A stretch of 29,134 nucleotides of DNA, from positions 1,665,250 through 1,694,383 of the forward strand of contig BFEA01000039.1 of the NCBI GenBank assembly GCA_003427395.1, read 5' to 3'. Source of the stretch: Chara braunii (taxonomy: Eukaryota > Streptophyta > Charophyceae > Charales > Characeae). Below, piece after piece: positions 1 to 11,205 of the stretch (position 1 is the stretch's first letter; each line of letters begins with the position of its first letter). A model generated the notes under the pieces. The model worked only from the letters and a program-made list of their open reading frames with translations. It ran no database searches and was not told the DNA's origin. The translations under genes and the position numbers were made by a program.

Positions 1-340
1 CGAATAGCCCTCAGATACGGCGCTCAACTGCGCACAGTGGTGAATAGCCCTCAGATACAGCGCTCAACAGCGCACAGTGGCGAATAGCACATATGACTCT
101 CAGATACGACGCTCAACTGCGCACAGTGGCGAATAGCACTAATAGCCCTCAGATACGACGCTCAACTCCGCACAATGGCGAATAGCACATATGGCCCTCA
201 GATACAGCGCTCAACTGCGCACAGTGGCGAATAGCACATATGGCCCTCAGATACGGCGCTCAACTGCGCAAAGTGGCGAATAGCACATATGGCCCTCAGA
301 TACGGCGCTCAACTGCGCATAGTGGCGAATGGCCCTCAAT
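1..340. repeat. 49-bp minisatellite
   Basis: Seven tandem copies of a unit beginning CCCTCAGATA start at 8, 48, 97, 146, 195, 244 and 293, with a truncated eighth at 333. Spacing is 40, 49, 49, 49, 49, 49 and 40; the 40-bp units lack a CACATATGG block. Each unit carries a short inverted repeat, GCGC-tcaact-GCGC. Copies differ by only a few substitutions, so the array is fairly young or homogenised. It runs off the left edge of the window. No coding role is visible. Confidence 0.95.
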
Positions 341-354
341 ATGACTGTGTAATC

Positions 355-692
355 AGCCTGGTGTGACTGCGCAAAATTTGAATCGGTACGGTTGCACAGG
401 TGGTCTCAGAATCGGTTTGGTACTCGATGCGACTGCGCTAGCAGTCTCCAAATCAACTTGGTACTTGATATGACTGCGCTAGCAGTCTCAAAATTCGGCT
501 TGGTACTCGGTATAACTGCGCTAGCAGTCTCAAAATCGGCTTGATACTCGGCATGACTGCGCTAGCAGTCTCAAAATCGACTTGGTAGTCGGTATGACTG
601 CGCTAGCAGTCTCAAAATCAACTTGGTACTCGGTATGACTGCGCTAGCAGTCTCAAAATCGGCTTGCTACTCGGTACGACTGCGCTGTGAAT
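355..692. repeat. 41-bp minisatellite with internal palindrome
   Basis: Units begin at 431, 472, 514, 555, 596, 637 and 678 (41-42 bp apart), with a decayed unit before the first, near 356. Every full unit contains GACTGC-gcta-GCAGTC, a 6-bp perfect inverted repeat with a 4-nt centre, followed by TCAAAATCGGCTTGGTACTC or a close variant. The palindrome is the best-kept part of the unit. Copies are adjacent and contain no variable spacers, so this is not a CRISPR array. Confidence 0.95.
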
Positions 693-1639
693 GCGCAAAG
701 AACCTCAGAACACTTATCAGAATGTGCAATGTCATAGTCGAAATTCCCTGAGAATATACAGGGCTTTACTTATAAAAAAAATCGTAATTTGCAGTTTTGG
801 GCGAGCAGTGTCACAATCTGAAAGCATACAGTTGCAGTCCCTCAAGACCTACTTATGATTTGCGCAATGTCGCACATAGATGCACACAGTCGCAGGGAGC
901 CTGGATGCTCACGTAAGTCAGCATGCTTCAGTTACGGTCAATGCTCTTTTTCTGGCGCCTGCTGGCATAATCATCTAAACACTTGGCTTGAATACTTCAG
1001 TAATACTAATTTGAGTACCTTCTTGGCACAATAAATCGACACACTCAGCTTGAGTGCCTCTCGATGCACCCAATCAGCCAAACGTGAACATATGGTATGG
1101 ACGATCTCCAGACTCGGCACATCTGAGGGCACGACATTAATAACCCTTGAGTACAGTGATCACACATTGTCTTCAGCCTTTAAGTATGGTGCATAATGTG
1201 AATGCAGAGTAATTTTATCGGCGCTCAACAGATGACTGATTGACCAAAGGAAAGGCGGGGGAAGAAAGAGGGGGTATGAGCAAAAAAACGGAGTGATGAA
1301 GGTAGGAGAGAAGGTAGAGAGGAGAGCGGATGGACCTAGTGAGGGCCAGGCCGCTCCACTTTCCCCTTTCAACCCCTTCCTTTACCTCCTTGCCTGCCTC
1401 AATCTCGCTCCCCCGGCCACTCCAGTGCAAGCATCTTCAGTCCCTCCTTCTTGCCGTCCCGCCAGCGTCTCAGCATTCTTGCCAAAGAGCTCCTTTTGGT
1501 CTGTATCAGCTCCTATCTGAGCCACGTGTGTCACGCATGCTGATCTGTCCCGTTGGGTGACGTGGCCTCTCTTTTATAATGGAGAGGCTAAGGGATCGTG
1601 GCTGAGTGCTGCAGTCCTATGGTCGGGGCTGTGGTCAAA
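693..1639. other. Intergenic, no gene recognised
   Basis: The first ~200 bases look like further decayed minisatellite (isolated TGCGCAA and CTCAGA words). No reading frame longer than about 75 codons occurs, and none has a recognisable motif. The only clear structure is a 7-bp inverted repeat, GCCACGT (1521-1527) with ACGTGGC (1560-1566). Confidence 0.6.
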
Positions 1640-1870
1640 CTCTAGACCAGGCCTGTGATAAAAATAGCAGCAGTCCCGACCTCGGTATATGAACAGTCAG
1701 TCCTATTTTTAGAACGGGACTGGCGTAGGCCCAGTCCCGGGTAGATGAACAGTCAATCCCACGCTAAAAATAGCGTGGGGTTGTGTTATTTTTAGAACGG
1801 GACTGGTGCAGGCCCGACTTTGGGAAACGAACAGTCAGTCTCTTGCTAAAAATAGCACATGACCCTATTT
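1640..1870. repeat. Fold-back repeat with nested perfect hairpins
   Basis: Two long perfect hairpins sit side by side: CGGGACTGG (1715-1723) with CCAGTCCCG (1731-1739), and CCCACGCTA (1758-1766) with TAGCGTGGG (1771-1779). The words TTTTTAGAACGGGACTGG, GAACAGTCARTC and CTAAAAATAGC recur. AGAACGG occurs at 1711 and 1794, 83 bp apart. This is what a MITE-like or fold-back element that has been internally duplicated looks like. I could not fix its termini or find a target-site duplication. Confidence 0.7.
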
Positions 1871-2248
1871 TAATTATTCGGGTCTGGTTGTTAATCTATA
1901 TGGCTTACTTAGGGATGTTCCTTTCTTTGCCAGGTTACGCGGTCGTGTCGGTCTGGTCCCAACCGGTGAATCTTAATTATCTCGCTAACCTTTGGTCTGT
2001 TTCAAGTGTCGTTTGGACCGGACCCAACTAATTGACCCATTGCGGTCGCGTCGGTCCAGTCCAACGAGGAAGATCAGGTCTCCAGGGGACCGTACCGTCA
2101 CGCCGTCTTTCCCTCGGTTTCGGCCCAGGGGAAATCTAATCGATGCGTTAGGGCCCAGCTTGACCATGGCTGCGGACGCAATTTTGACGCAGCGCGGGAG
2201 TTGACCGCGGCGAGTCAATTTTCGTTGTTGCGCCGCATCATCTTCCGA
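1871..2248. other. Intergenic, short direct repeat only
   Basis: GCGGTCG-n-GTCGGTC followed by a GTCC-like word occurs near 1939 and again near 2042. I see no gene here. Minus-strand frames that run through this stretch have no recognisable domain. Confidence 0.5.
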
Positions 2249-3147
2249 CACCGGTCCGGGATCCTCGGTTCTATTCCCCAAGCACCACTCCTTGGCATCG
2301 GCGCAGGTCGTATTCCAACAGTCCGTGGGTATGCTCCTCAAGCTTAAATTCACGGGTCAGCAGCCCACGCCCGAAACCAAGGAAATGATAATAATTACTT
2401 AAAGCGTCCCCAACAGGATGCGACTGTCGTGGCACCGGCCGCAGAGCTTACCAGCGCCCCCTTGGCCCTGCGGAGCGGGGCCGAGATCGGACTTCCTGGC
2501 CAAAACAGAAGGGGCATGGCCCCACGGGACCCTCAACCCCTCAGCTCCCTGCTGCTCCGCTGCCCCTGCGTCGTCGCCCGTCGGCGTCGATCCTCGTACC
2601 TCCGTGTCCCAAATCCAATACCATAAGCTATAGGGCTAAGCCCAAACCTAGGACCTTGATGCGTGGAACCCGTTATAAGGCGGCGCGGCCCAGCGTTTAC
2701 GCCGACTTACCCAAGTTGTACCACGACCGCCACTCGCACCACTCCGCGTGCCAAGACCTACCGCAGTCACACGGTCGCCGTCGTCGCCGTCGTCGAGGCC
2801 GTCCTCAGTACGCACGCGTAACTCAGCCAAACATACCGACCAAAGACAAGTATCTTTAAACCCTAGTCTAATCAGAAATAATCAAAAATAAAAAAATATA
2901 GAGCTACAATAAAGGCGAACCGACCTGGCGTCCGCGCCAGCTCTATAATCAACGATAGAAACGGAATCACGCGCGCCTCAACCCTGCACGCCCATGCACT
3001 CTTTACTCTGGTCAACCAACCAGTCACTCGTAAATCACAGACGCGGCCGCGCCTAGCGCGGTATACTCAAACTTCAAACCAGAACTATTTTATGTCGCTT
3101 GCAAAAACCAGGGCGGATATCCTTGTAAGGGTTTTCGCGCCGACAGC
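2249..3147. repeat. Dispersed ~0.9-kb repeat, copy 1
   Basis: This block aligns over its whole length, in the same orientation, with 15293-16186. In the first 120 aligned bases (2254 and 15298 onward) I count 6 substitutions. Homology stops sharply after ...CGCGCCGACAGC here and ...CGCGCCAACAGC in the other copy. Neither copy has TG...CA ends, and the flanks show no target-site duplication, so LTR status is unproven. A frame open through copy 2 is broken by a small indel near 2620 in this copy. Most differences I checked in that frame change the amino acid, which argues against a conserved protein. Confidence 0.9.
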
Positions 3148-4436
3148 TTACCAGACCATATTAAGCGACATCCCCGTCGCTTCACCAAATCAGAAAGGTA
3201 TAAGTGTACCCACAGTCCAAATGCTGACGAGAAAGGAACCAATCCGATTAGCCGACAGACTCAGGTTTGAGGCCTCCATCAATCCGTGCCCATCATAACT
3301 TTATGCCGCTAGGGTTCTAACCTGGGTCTCCATTGTCTTGACAATAGGACGCAAGTGTATTACGCATCAATACTACAGCATAAGCTCCAAGGGCCACCTC
3401 AAACCATCCTCTTCCCTTGTGGCCTAGACAAACGCCGGATTCTCGTTGAGTGCCCTGGCTAGACTCTATCTTGTAAGCCGATCCTTCCCCAGGGCGCGGG
3501 CCTTAGATGAGACCTAAGAAGGCACTCTCGCCTCCCTCGCGAAAATCCTCACAATCAGCGTACATATATACATACATAAATCTCCTCTCAACTCTTTCTG
3601 CAGTCTAGTACAGAAATGCTAGGTTTTCATCCTGGCCCACCATAGTCTGGTTGATCGAGCCAGATCTACGGCCTACCACATTGTTATCTTAACGGCAGTT
3701 CCTTCATTGGTTGCGCAATGATAGATTTTCTCCTGATAAGCATTCAATCAGGACTACCCAAAGTCTCGACTCATATCCCCCGCCATCCCACCGGAGTAAT
3801 TTCCCTGGGGTGTGCATAACCCCTTAAACTCCTACCTCGTTGGTGGACGTGGGCCCGCAACCAGGTTGTGCTGGCTTGCAGTCATTCAATAGGGGTTGCG
3901 CCCTAGAGGTGCTAACCTTTACCGTTTAGCTTGGTATTCCTCAATATGCCTTGGGATTAGCACGAGTGTCTAGACAGTGCATCGCAAAACAAACCACAGA
4001 CCCACTGCGGGACTACACAGGGGTTTGTCTCACCTTAAAAGCGTTTACCAGCTCCCTATGGGACGACATAGAAAGCATGGCCCCTTTTCACAATCACAAA
4101 CAGATTCACCGCTAGGCTCACACAAGGCCGTGGCCTACTGACTTGATCAGAGACAGCAGACCACACATTCCACGACATCTTAATGCACTAACTTGCGACC
4201 TTCTCAGTTCCACCAATGATCCAGTCAGTAATTCTGGTTCCTCTCGTCGGGCTTTATCAACTCAAGCACTGCTTACCACGCCCTTAGATCTGTTAACCAC
4301 CTTTCACACGAAGGAGGTATCTCTTAATAGGTCTCCCATCCATCCCTCTCTTTCTAGGATGAGTTATCACCCGACCCCTTTTTAAAACACCCCCAAACCA
4401 CATTACCACCTTCTTTACTCTGAAGGGGCCTCCCCC
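3148..4436. other. Non-coding, C-rich spacer
   Basis: No gene recognised. The + strand is poor in G. Short perfect inverted repeats are frequent, for example ATTGTC (3332-3337) with GACAAT (3340-3345), and GGCCAC (3392-3397) with GTGGCC (3419-3424). Six-base stems of this kind are expected by chance, so they are listed only as description. Confidence 0.5.
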
Positions 4437-4544
4437 ATAAAACAACTCTAACTGAGAGGCCTACTCATGGGTCCTCTCCACAACTCAACCATGAAACAAC
4501 TCAACCTGAGGGGCCTGCTTATGGGTCCTCTTCACAACTCAACC
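4437..4544. repeat. 54-bp direct repeat, two copies, with paired stem
   Basis: Copy 1 is 4437-4490 and copy 2 is 4491-4544. Both read A-T-R-AAACAACTC ... GGCCT ... ATGGGTCCTCT ... CACAACTCAACC. Copy 1 can pair GAGAGG with CCTCTC. Copy 2 has changed to GAGGGG with CCTCTT, which still pairs if G-U wobbles are allowed. A third start (GTAAAAC) follows copy 2 but then diverges. Confidence 0.85.
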
Positions 4545-7500
4545 GTAAAACATTCGGCATGGTAAGTATTCGGGCCTCGGAGACTCGCAAAATCTCTTAG
4601 GATTCTCACGCTTTCACAATAACAGACTGCACTCCCTCCCCTTATACTCGGCCCTGTCCTGCCTGTAGGCAGGCTGCACGAGTATACCGAAGAGTAGACA
4701 GTTCACCTCCATTTATTCTCATGAAATTCACGCAATCCGATACACATGAGATGTATCTCACACATCTCTCACACAAAGCCACCATACGTCCAGGTAAACC
4801 ACACATGTGAGAGTGATTGTGGTCGTCATGTACAAAAGATAGTCTCAAATAAAGCCTTAACTCAATATATACACAGGGGCACAACACCCCAACTCAGGCG
4901 CGAGCCAAATGTTCTCGGGTTACATATATATACACTCAGAGTTGAACAGTCTCAACTCAAATCGTCACCGGTATCACACAAGAACAACACGACCTCCTGG
5001 ACCAAGGCTAAAACTAAAACAGTTTGATCAGGTCGTAGCCTTACCCCTCAACCCAGAGGGACCTAAGTAATTCAAGACATATCCAGATATCCACGGACAG
5101 GTAAGACCAGAAGTCATTCATACACAGGTCTTACAACTGCCTCCCTAGGCTAGAGAGCCTATCTCCCACATGCTGAGGTTTCCTCCCGCACCTATACAAT
5201 TATTCTATTAGGGTTCCTCTTGCCTACAATTCAAGTCACCTGACCGGACCATAATTGCAAAATCCCCTTCCCTCTGTACGTTGTGCCTGTCCGCAGCAAC
5301 TATATAATAAGGATTTCTCGCTTATACCTACGGTCTACGTAAATTTTCAGGCCCTTCTCACCCAAATCCGTCTCCTTCAAAACTCATCCTTGTAACCCGT
5401 CTTGATACATCCTGCCAGCCAACACATAGGGGCTCAATCCATACAATTGGTGGTCCTGCCACTTTGGTCCTTACCTTCACCTATATGTACATTGTCTACG
5501 AGAAACACACCCTAGCAGGATATATGGACACTTCCTATCGGCCAACTGCGGCGTGAACCCCTTCCCAGTCTACAGCTTCCTCGTTTGGGTCGTGTGAACT
5601 TGCATAAGCATCCACTACAGTGGCCAGGTTCCTGAGTTCCTGGCTATGGGGCAAGAATCCTTCGGTCCAGGTACAACCCATTTACCAACTCGCACGTATA
5701 CCTTGCATATCCCCATTCTCGCACCTTCACGGCAGCCTCTGCAGCGGCTTCCACCCTCGCCCATCTTCCAAAACATGCCTCTATCAAAACTCTGGCAGGA
5801 CAACTCGCAATGGGGCCGAGGGAAGTGTAAACTCCTCGGCGTGCTTGACCTCTACACGGGTCTCCACCTGCTCCTCTCCTTCCTGGACCCGGTCGTTCGT
5901 CCACTTTGTTGCAGCTCCCTCAGCTACCCTCAAAGGTTTTCCCAATAGACTCCTATGCCCAAACGCCAACTCAATCCCGTGTAGGGCCCAAAACGAGGAG
6001 GACGCATACAGAGTCACCCTTACGATCGCGCAGTCCTGACCATCATCAAACCCGGACTCGATCGAGGCGAAAATATCCTAGCCTATCTGTGCGCCCCACC
6101 AGGAAGAGATGTACTCTCCCTCCCTGACTCACCTCGGCAGAGAAATCTCAATCCCATCTTCTCCCTTGACAGGCAGGGTCACCATGGGATCTTCCTTCGC
6201 ATAAGGCATCCTAAGTTACCTTTGCTCCGGTCTAGGCTCTGCCCATCACAGGAAAAAAACGCCCAGCATGCGCCTTCCGTTATTCTATTCGCAATCATAC
6301 TCTACCATCTCATCTCTAAACCCCATCCTCATATCATCTTTCCCTAGAACCACTCACTTCCAGCGTTTGCGACCGCCCAACCTAGGAAAATATCGTTGGT
6401 AATATACCAGAATAATAACCCTTGCACAAACACCGACTTCCTAATGGTAACTATTTATACAACATGGTACATTACTCAAGTAATGGATGCCAATAATGCC
6501 CTGCTAAGATCATCCCGATACTTATTGCATACGCACGTAGAAAGTCTATTCCAACAATCGGCTATACCGAAGAGAGCTCTTTACATAACTACCCATATGA
6601 AATAGAGCACCAAATATTCGTCGATAGCCCCTCGAATCATAACTCCGACATTAGTCAGATATCACTTTTACAACCCAGGAAGATACAATATACCCGACGT
6701 ATAGGCAGGCAACCCAAACACGAATCCAAAATGTAGTACAACCCACAATAAGTAGGATATTCTCGTAATCACGAACACAACATCGTAAGCACAACTTATT
6801 TGCAGGGGTTGTAACTGAAGAGCACGATATGCTTTGCACATAACCATATGAGGCCAATTCAACTGCCAGCTATATAACAAGATAACTTCTCAAAACATAT
6901 CTTAGTTTATACAAGATAGAATAAGACTAACAATGAGTAATTTACATGATACAATTGTTACCCCCTTCATCTCTTAGGTGAAGCATATAATACAGAGGGG
7001 CGGTGTGATCCTCTTGAGATAACATCTTGACTCTCAAGCCCCGCTCTAAAGATCAAGCCTCACCGCAACCCTCTCTGATTTCAGCGCTTGCACCCCACTG
7101 AGCCTAATCATGGTCAGATGGTCAGCCCCATTCATACCTGTCAGGACAACGGATAGCGAGTCCGTGCCCTTACAAATACGATGGCCCCTGCTTGATGCGA
7201 GACGAACCCAAATCGCTACTCCCGGACCGCTCTCACTAAGCAGTAGTTGTTCCACCTGGCCATCACAGCCTCAGCGAGGTAGCAAACCCTTTCCTCCTTT
7301 CTACAACAGATAATGTAGTTACTCTCCCATTACAGGAAAGACAACAATACCCCACTAATGGACCAGGAACATCGTTCCGGCATGGGTCTCACTATCAGTT
7401 TTGAGACTAATAACCGCTTCCCTAAGCCTCATCGAGGGAGTAACAACTCAAGAATGCACTTCCACTAAGGGCAAATTATACACGCCGACTAACTCCTTCT

Positions 7501-8965
7501 CGGAAGAACCACCTTCCACAGAAGCAAGTCACCCCATTCACCCCTGGTCCCATGCCAGACGTGGGTTTCATGCAGAATCTATGTCCTCGTGAAGGGCAAT
7601 CCATACATACGTCATCAATCCGACATCAAACACAACACAATGAAAGCACATATATAGAGACAACCAAACAACCAATCATAAATGTCATATATACATATAT
7701 CACATATAATTTAACACATAGGCCTCTCTTCGGACTAGCCAAACCGCTATCCCTGTGGTCACTACTTCTCGAGATCTATCGATAGTTAGCCAAACAGTTC
7801 GCAAGCGACTCAAATCATCACTAACTCACACTATCGACGAGTCTAAGCATCGTACTGGTCGTAGTACCTATCACATCACATCCCTGCTTGGGCTCAAGGA
7901 AATATCCTTACGATTAAACTCCTTACTTCGCACTTTATCAATCAACCCCTCACCCATGCTGCTCTCGTATCAGCAACTTCCTCTAACGTCGGGGTCATAC
8001 GACTAGGGGAGGCGCTCCATCTTAACTTAACTATCTTCCACGGCAGGCTTTGCACAACAATCACGTAACGTGTCATTTAGCCTCAAATTCCAATAATAGG
8101 CATACTTAGCGATGTCGGTACCACCTTGCTCATTCTTAACCGAATCAAGACTACAAGGCATTACCTAAACTCATCAATCATTAAAATCAAAGAGCCTTTC
8201 AACTCCAGTTAATCGCATACCAGGCAGTGCTCACAGCGCATAGTCAAGACGTGTATCGATCTCAAGCAACCCTTACTGCATCGCTCAAACCCCACTCGCA
8301 GAACTAACCCTCACTTCATGCTCTATCCAATACCTTATACGATCGACCACTTTCTCCTAACTAGGTCAATAGAGCAGAAGCGGTTATTCTCCTCGGATTA
8401 TCAACCTGCCTCAATTCAAGGCTCGATTTCTATGGACCTCTCAGTCTTTACGGTACTTCCAACGGTAGTCAAAATATTAGTTAATCGCTTATACGAGTCC
8501 ACAAAGACTTCTCATTTGCCTATTTCTCACTTTCATACCCAGATGTCGTTCCACCAGGGACAACGGTAGACAGCCGTTATCCCCGGCAACGGCACCACCT
8601 GTCGGGCGCATCGGTCCGACGCCGCACGCGGCAGCACGGGACCCTCTCGGCCGCGTCACGCAGGAGTTGAACCAACCTTGCCGCGAACACACAAATGGAG
8701 CTTCCTTAGGCCGCTCCGGCCGAGTGCGCCAGCCATACCTCTCGCGAGCCCCTACGACAGAATAGGGCCTACGCGAGGCACAACTTACCTCCACCTTACG
8801 GGAGTTGTCACCTCCCTTCAGTGGGCGTATCCCCGCCGAGCTAACAGTCCACAGTAGGAAAGCTACTCGGTTGCAATCGCAGAGGTGGACCGGCTGAGGG
8901 CGTTTCTCGTTTGTTGTAGCATAGGGGGTACGCGCGGTAATATGCCTATCGGGCCCGCACGCGAA
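4545..8965. other. Long non-coding stretch, no gene recognised
   Basis: Only short frames occur on either strand and none shows a domain, signal sequence or repeat of protein type. The + strand is strongly C over G in most of it; for example 5221-5280 contains 21 C and 8 G by direct count. The last ~400 bases (from about 8570) change character, becoming GC-rich with hairpins such as AACGG-tagacag-CCGTT. They may belong to the element whose end is annotated at 8966-9082. Confidence 0.5.
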
Positions 8966-9082
8966 CCGACATCTTGGGGGGCTGAAGTCCCAAGCGCGGC
9001 TCGACGTCGGTCGACTAGGACGCATCCCACACACCACGCGCACACCACTTTACGAACACAAAAATAAGACACACACACACGC
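8966..9082 (+). repeat. Dispersed repeat with shared short reading frame, copy 1
   Basis: About 117 bp match 26144-26262 in the same orientation. In the + frame both copies read ...SWG-x-EVPS-x-ARR-x-STRTHPTH... and end at the same TAA (9064-9066 here), just before a CA microsatellite. In the first half of the frame, differences are a mix of silent and conservative changes. This looks like the last codons and start of the 3' flank of a mobile-element ORF. No domain is visible in the short overlap, so the family is unassigned. Here the frame is open upstream to about 8858. Confidence 0.75.
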
Positions 9083-10339
9083 ACATACAACACGACACAA
9101 CACAAACAACGCGACAACACTCCTTGCCCCTCGGTAGCCAACCCATAACTTCCCAACGCAGAAATCGGATAGGCGTCGCGCGCGAGACTCGGTATAAAAC
9201 CGCGCGGACGCAGGGCCAACCCATATCGACTCGCAATGCAAGTGTACGCAAGCAGTCGCAATGATAGCGTACTATGTAGTACCCATACTCACTCGGTCCT
9301 CGTTAATCTCGAGGGTCGCATTCAACACTCAAGTGTCGGCTGACACGCGCCTTGAGGGTTAATCTCTCGACGCTGGACAACCGCCATGCGTGGTTGAAGA
9401 CCACACACCCTCTTCTGCACTTTGTGCAGAGCGGGTGGTACACAGGTCCATACCTGTGGTGGCAGTCATTTTTTGCGGCCTTTGGGGTAAGTCCTACTCC
9501 ATGCCCGGGCAAAAGTCAAGGGGTTTGACTTTGACGGCTGCCACGGACTACAACGTCCAACCATACAAACTCTAAAAAGCAAGGGTAAAAAAGGAATCCC
9601 CCTTTTCTCTCAAGACACAATCTGGTTAACCCTTATGCTCAATTACAGTAGGTCTCTCAAATACTCAGGGCACTTATAAGTATATAAGGGTTAATTATAT
9701 AGGACGATCACTTCTCACAGTCATTGTGAGGCTCCTCTTAGTCATATATGTATGTAATCGCAGACAGCCACATCCCGAAGCCGAACCACAACCATACATG
9801 CAATCACATCAAAGGTTCAACCAGAAGTCCACGCACTACACGGGGTCAACTTCAACCATTCCTCGCACTCATACCCCTCGCTTTAGCCATACAAGCCTCA
9901 CTCGTGCAACTCTTAAATAAATACTCAGTACTTTTGTTGGATGGTCATTCAATAAAGTCCGGGTAAAAACACAACAAAACAATTCAAATCTTAAGGCTAA
10001 AGCCTTTAGATTGAGTGACAGGAGTGAATTGGAGTTAAATCGTAAACCGACGAATCGACAACCGACCTGTTATTAGTGATAACGGAATGTGATCATTGTA
10101 GGATCAAGCTGAAACTAGTCCCAATCCTGAATCAAACGACCAAGAGGACATGTAACACATAACAGGCTAATCCCCAAATTGAAATCATAAGTGTATGGAG
10201 AATACAACTCCATAACACATTCTCACTCAAATCCTCCTAGTTAACTAGGCCTAAATCTACCTTTAAGCAGTCCCCAAAGCAAAGGCAGACCCTGGCATAG
10301 TCTCCCCTATACAGAGGGGATCGCCAGAATTGTCACCTG
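9083..10339. other. Non-coding spacer, no gene recognised
   Basis: It begins with an A/C-rich microsatellite-like tract (to about 9120). The rest is C/A-rich with no supportable reading frame and no tandem repeat that I can see. Confidence 0.5.
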
Positions 10340-10930
10340 TCAAAATATAATCTAACTCCTCTAAATCAAGAAAATTTCGGCAGCGCTTCCCGTAGGAAAA
10401 GTGTCTTTCCGTAATTTATATCACCCCAAATATGAAAGCAGAAATAAACTCCAACTCTGGAAAATCAAATTCTGTCTAACTCCCTCAAATTAGTAGGAAT
10501 TTGGACAGCACTCCCTCTAGAAAAGGAGACTTCCCAAATTTATACTAAGTCAGATATAAATTCAAAAGACAACTCGAGTTCAATTTAGACAAGATTTAAC
10601 TAACTTCTTAGTTTTGCAGAAATTTCGGCAGCACTCCCTTTAGAAAAGTGTTATTCCAAAATTTATACAAGACTAAGTTCAGAATTCGAAAGTAACTTTG
10701 ACTTCTCAATGTCCAATTTTAGTCTAACTCCCTAAATTAGCAAAAATTTGGGCACCACTCCTTTTAGAAAAGGAGGCTTTCCAGATTTTTACTAAGTCAG
10801 ATATAAGGAAAGACAAAGTTGAACTTTTGACAAGTTAAATTTCAACTAACTCCTTGGATTTGTAGAAATTTCGGCAGCGTTTCCCGTAGAGAAAGTAGTT
10901 TGTCAAAATTTATACAAAGCCAAGTATAAG
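10340..10930. repeat. ~123-bp satellite with alternating A/B units
   Basis: Five degenerate tandem units are marked by AATTT-(C/G)-GG-x-CA at 10375, 10500, 10623, 10747 and 10869 (spacing 125, 123, 124, 122). Units 1, 3 and 5 share TTTCGGCAGC and a following AAAGT. Units 2 and 4 share TTTGG, AAAAGGAG and ACTAAGTCAGATATAA. So the larger repeat is an A-B dimer of about 247 bp, a higher-order arrangement. Each unit can fold by pairing the AAATTT-side arm with a later AAATTT-side arm: AATTTGG with CCAAATT in unit 2, and CTCCTTTT with AAAAGGAG inside unit 4. Confidence 0.85.
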
Positions 10931-11205
10931 AAAAGATCCCATAAAATGCAAGAATTGACCTACGTAAAAAAACTTAGCTAAAAAAATGCAGGAATTGAAA
11001 CTAACTCCTATCGCTCTAGCACGCGGCGAACGACTAAAGAAACTACCTATCAACCTGAAACTCAGACCAAGTAGTAGCCTCACTCTGTCACATGCAGGCC
11101 AAACCACAGAGCTAAGTGCTCTCGCCATCCCAAGGTATACCTGAACAAACAATAGTTCATTATCCCTCAATGGTTAAACCCTTTATACCCAGCTTACATA
11201 AGGTA
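10931..11205. other. Spacer, nothing recognised
   Basis: A/C-rich sequence between the satellite and the hairpin family. The minus-strand frame at 10910-11170 (86 codons) shows no motif. Confidence 0.4.

Noticed and set aside
355-692. CRISPR array
   Set aside because: The units are contiguous 41-bp tandem repeats with no unique spacers; eukaryotic context.
8489-9043. 184-codon minus frame
   Set aside because: No motif, and the shared repeat at its end reads conservatively on the opposite strand.
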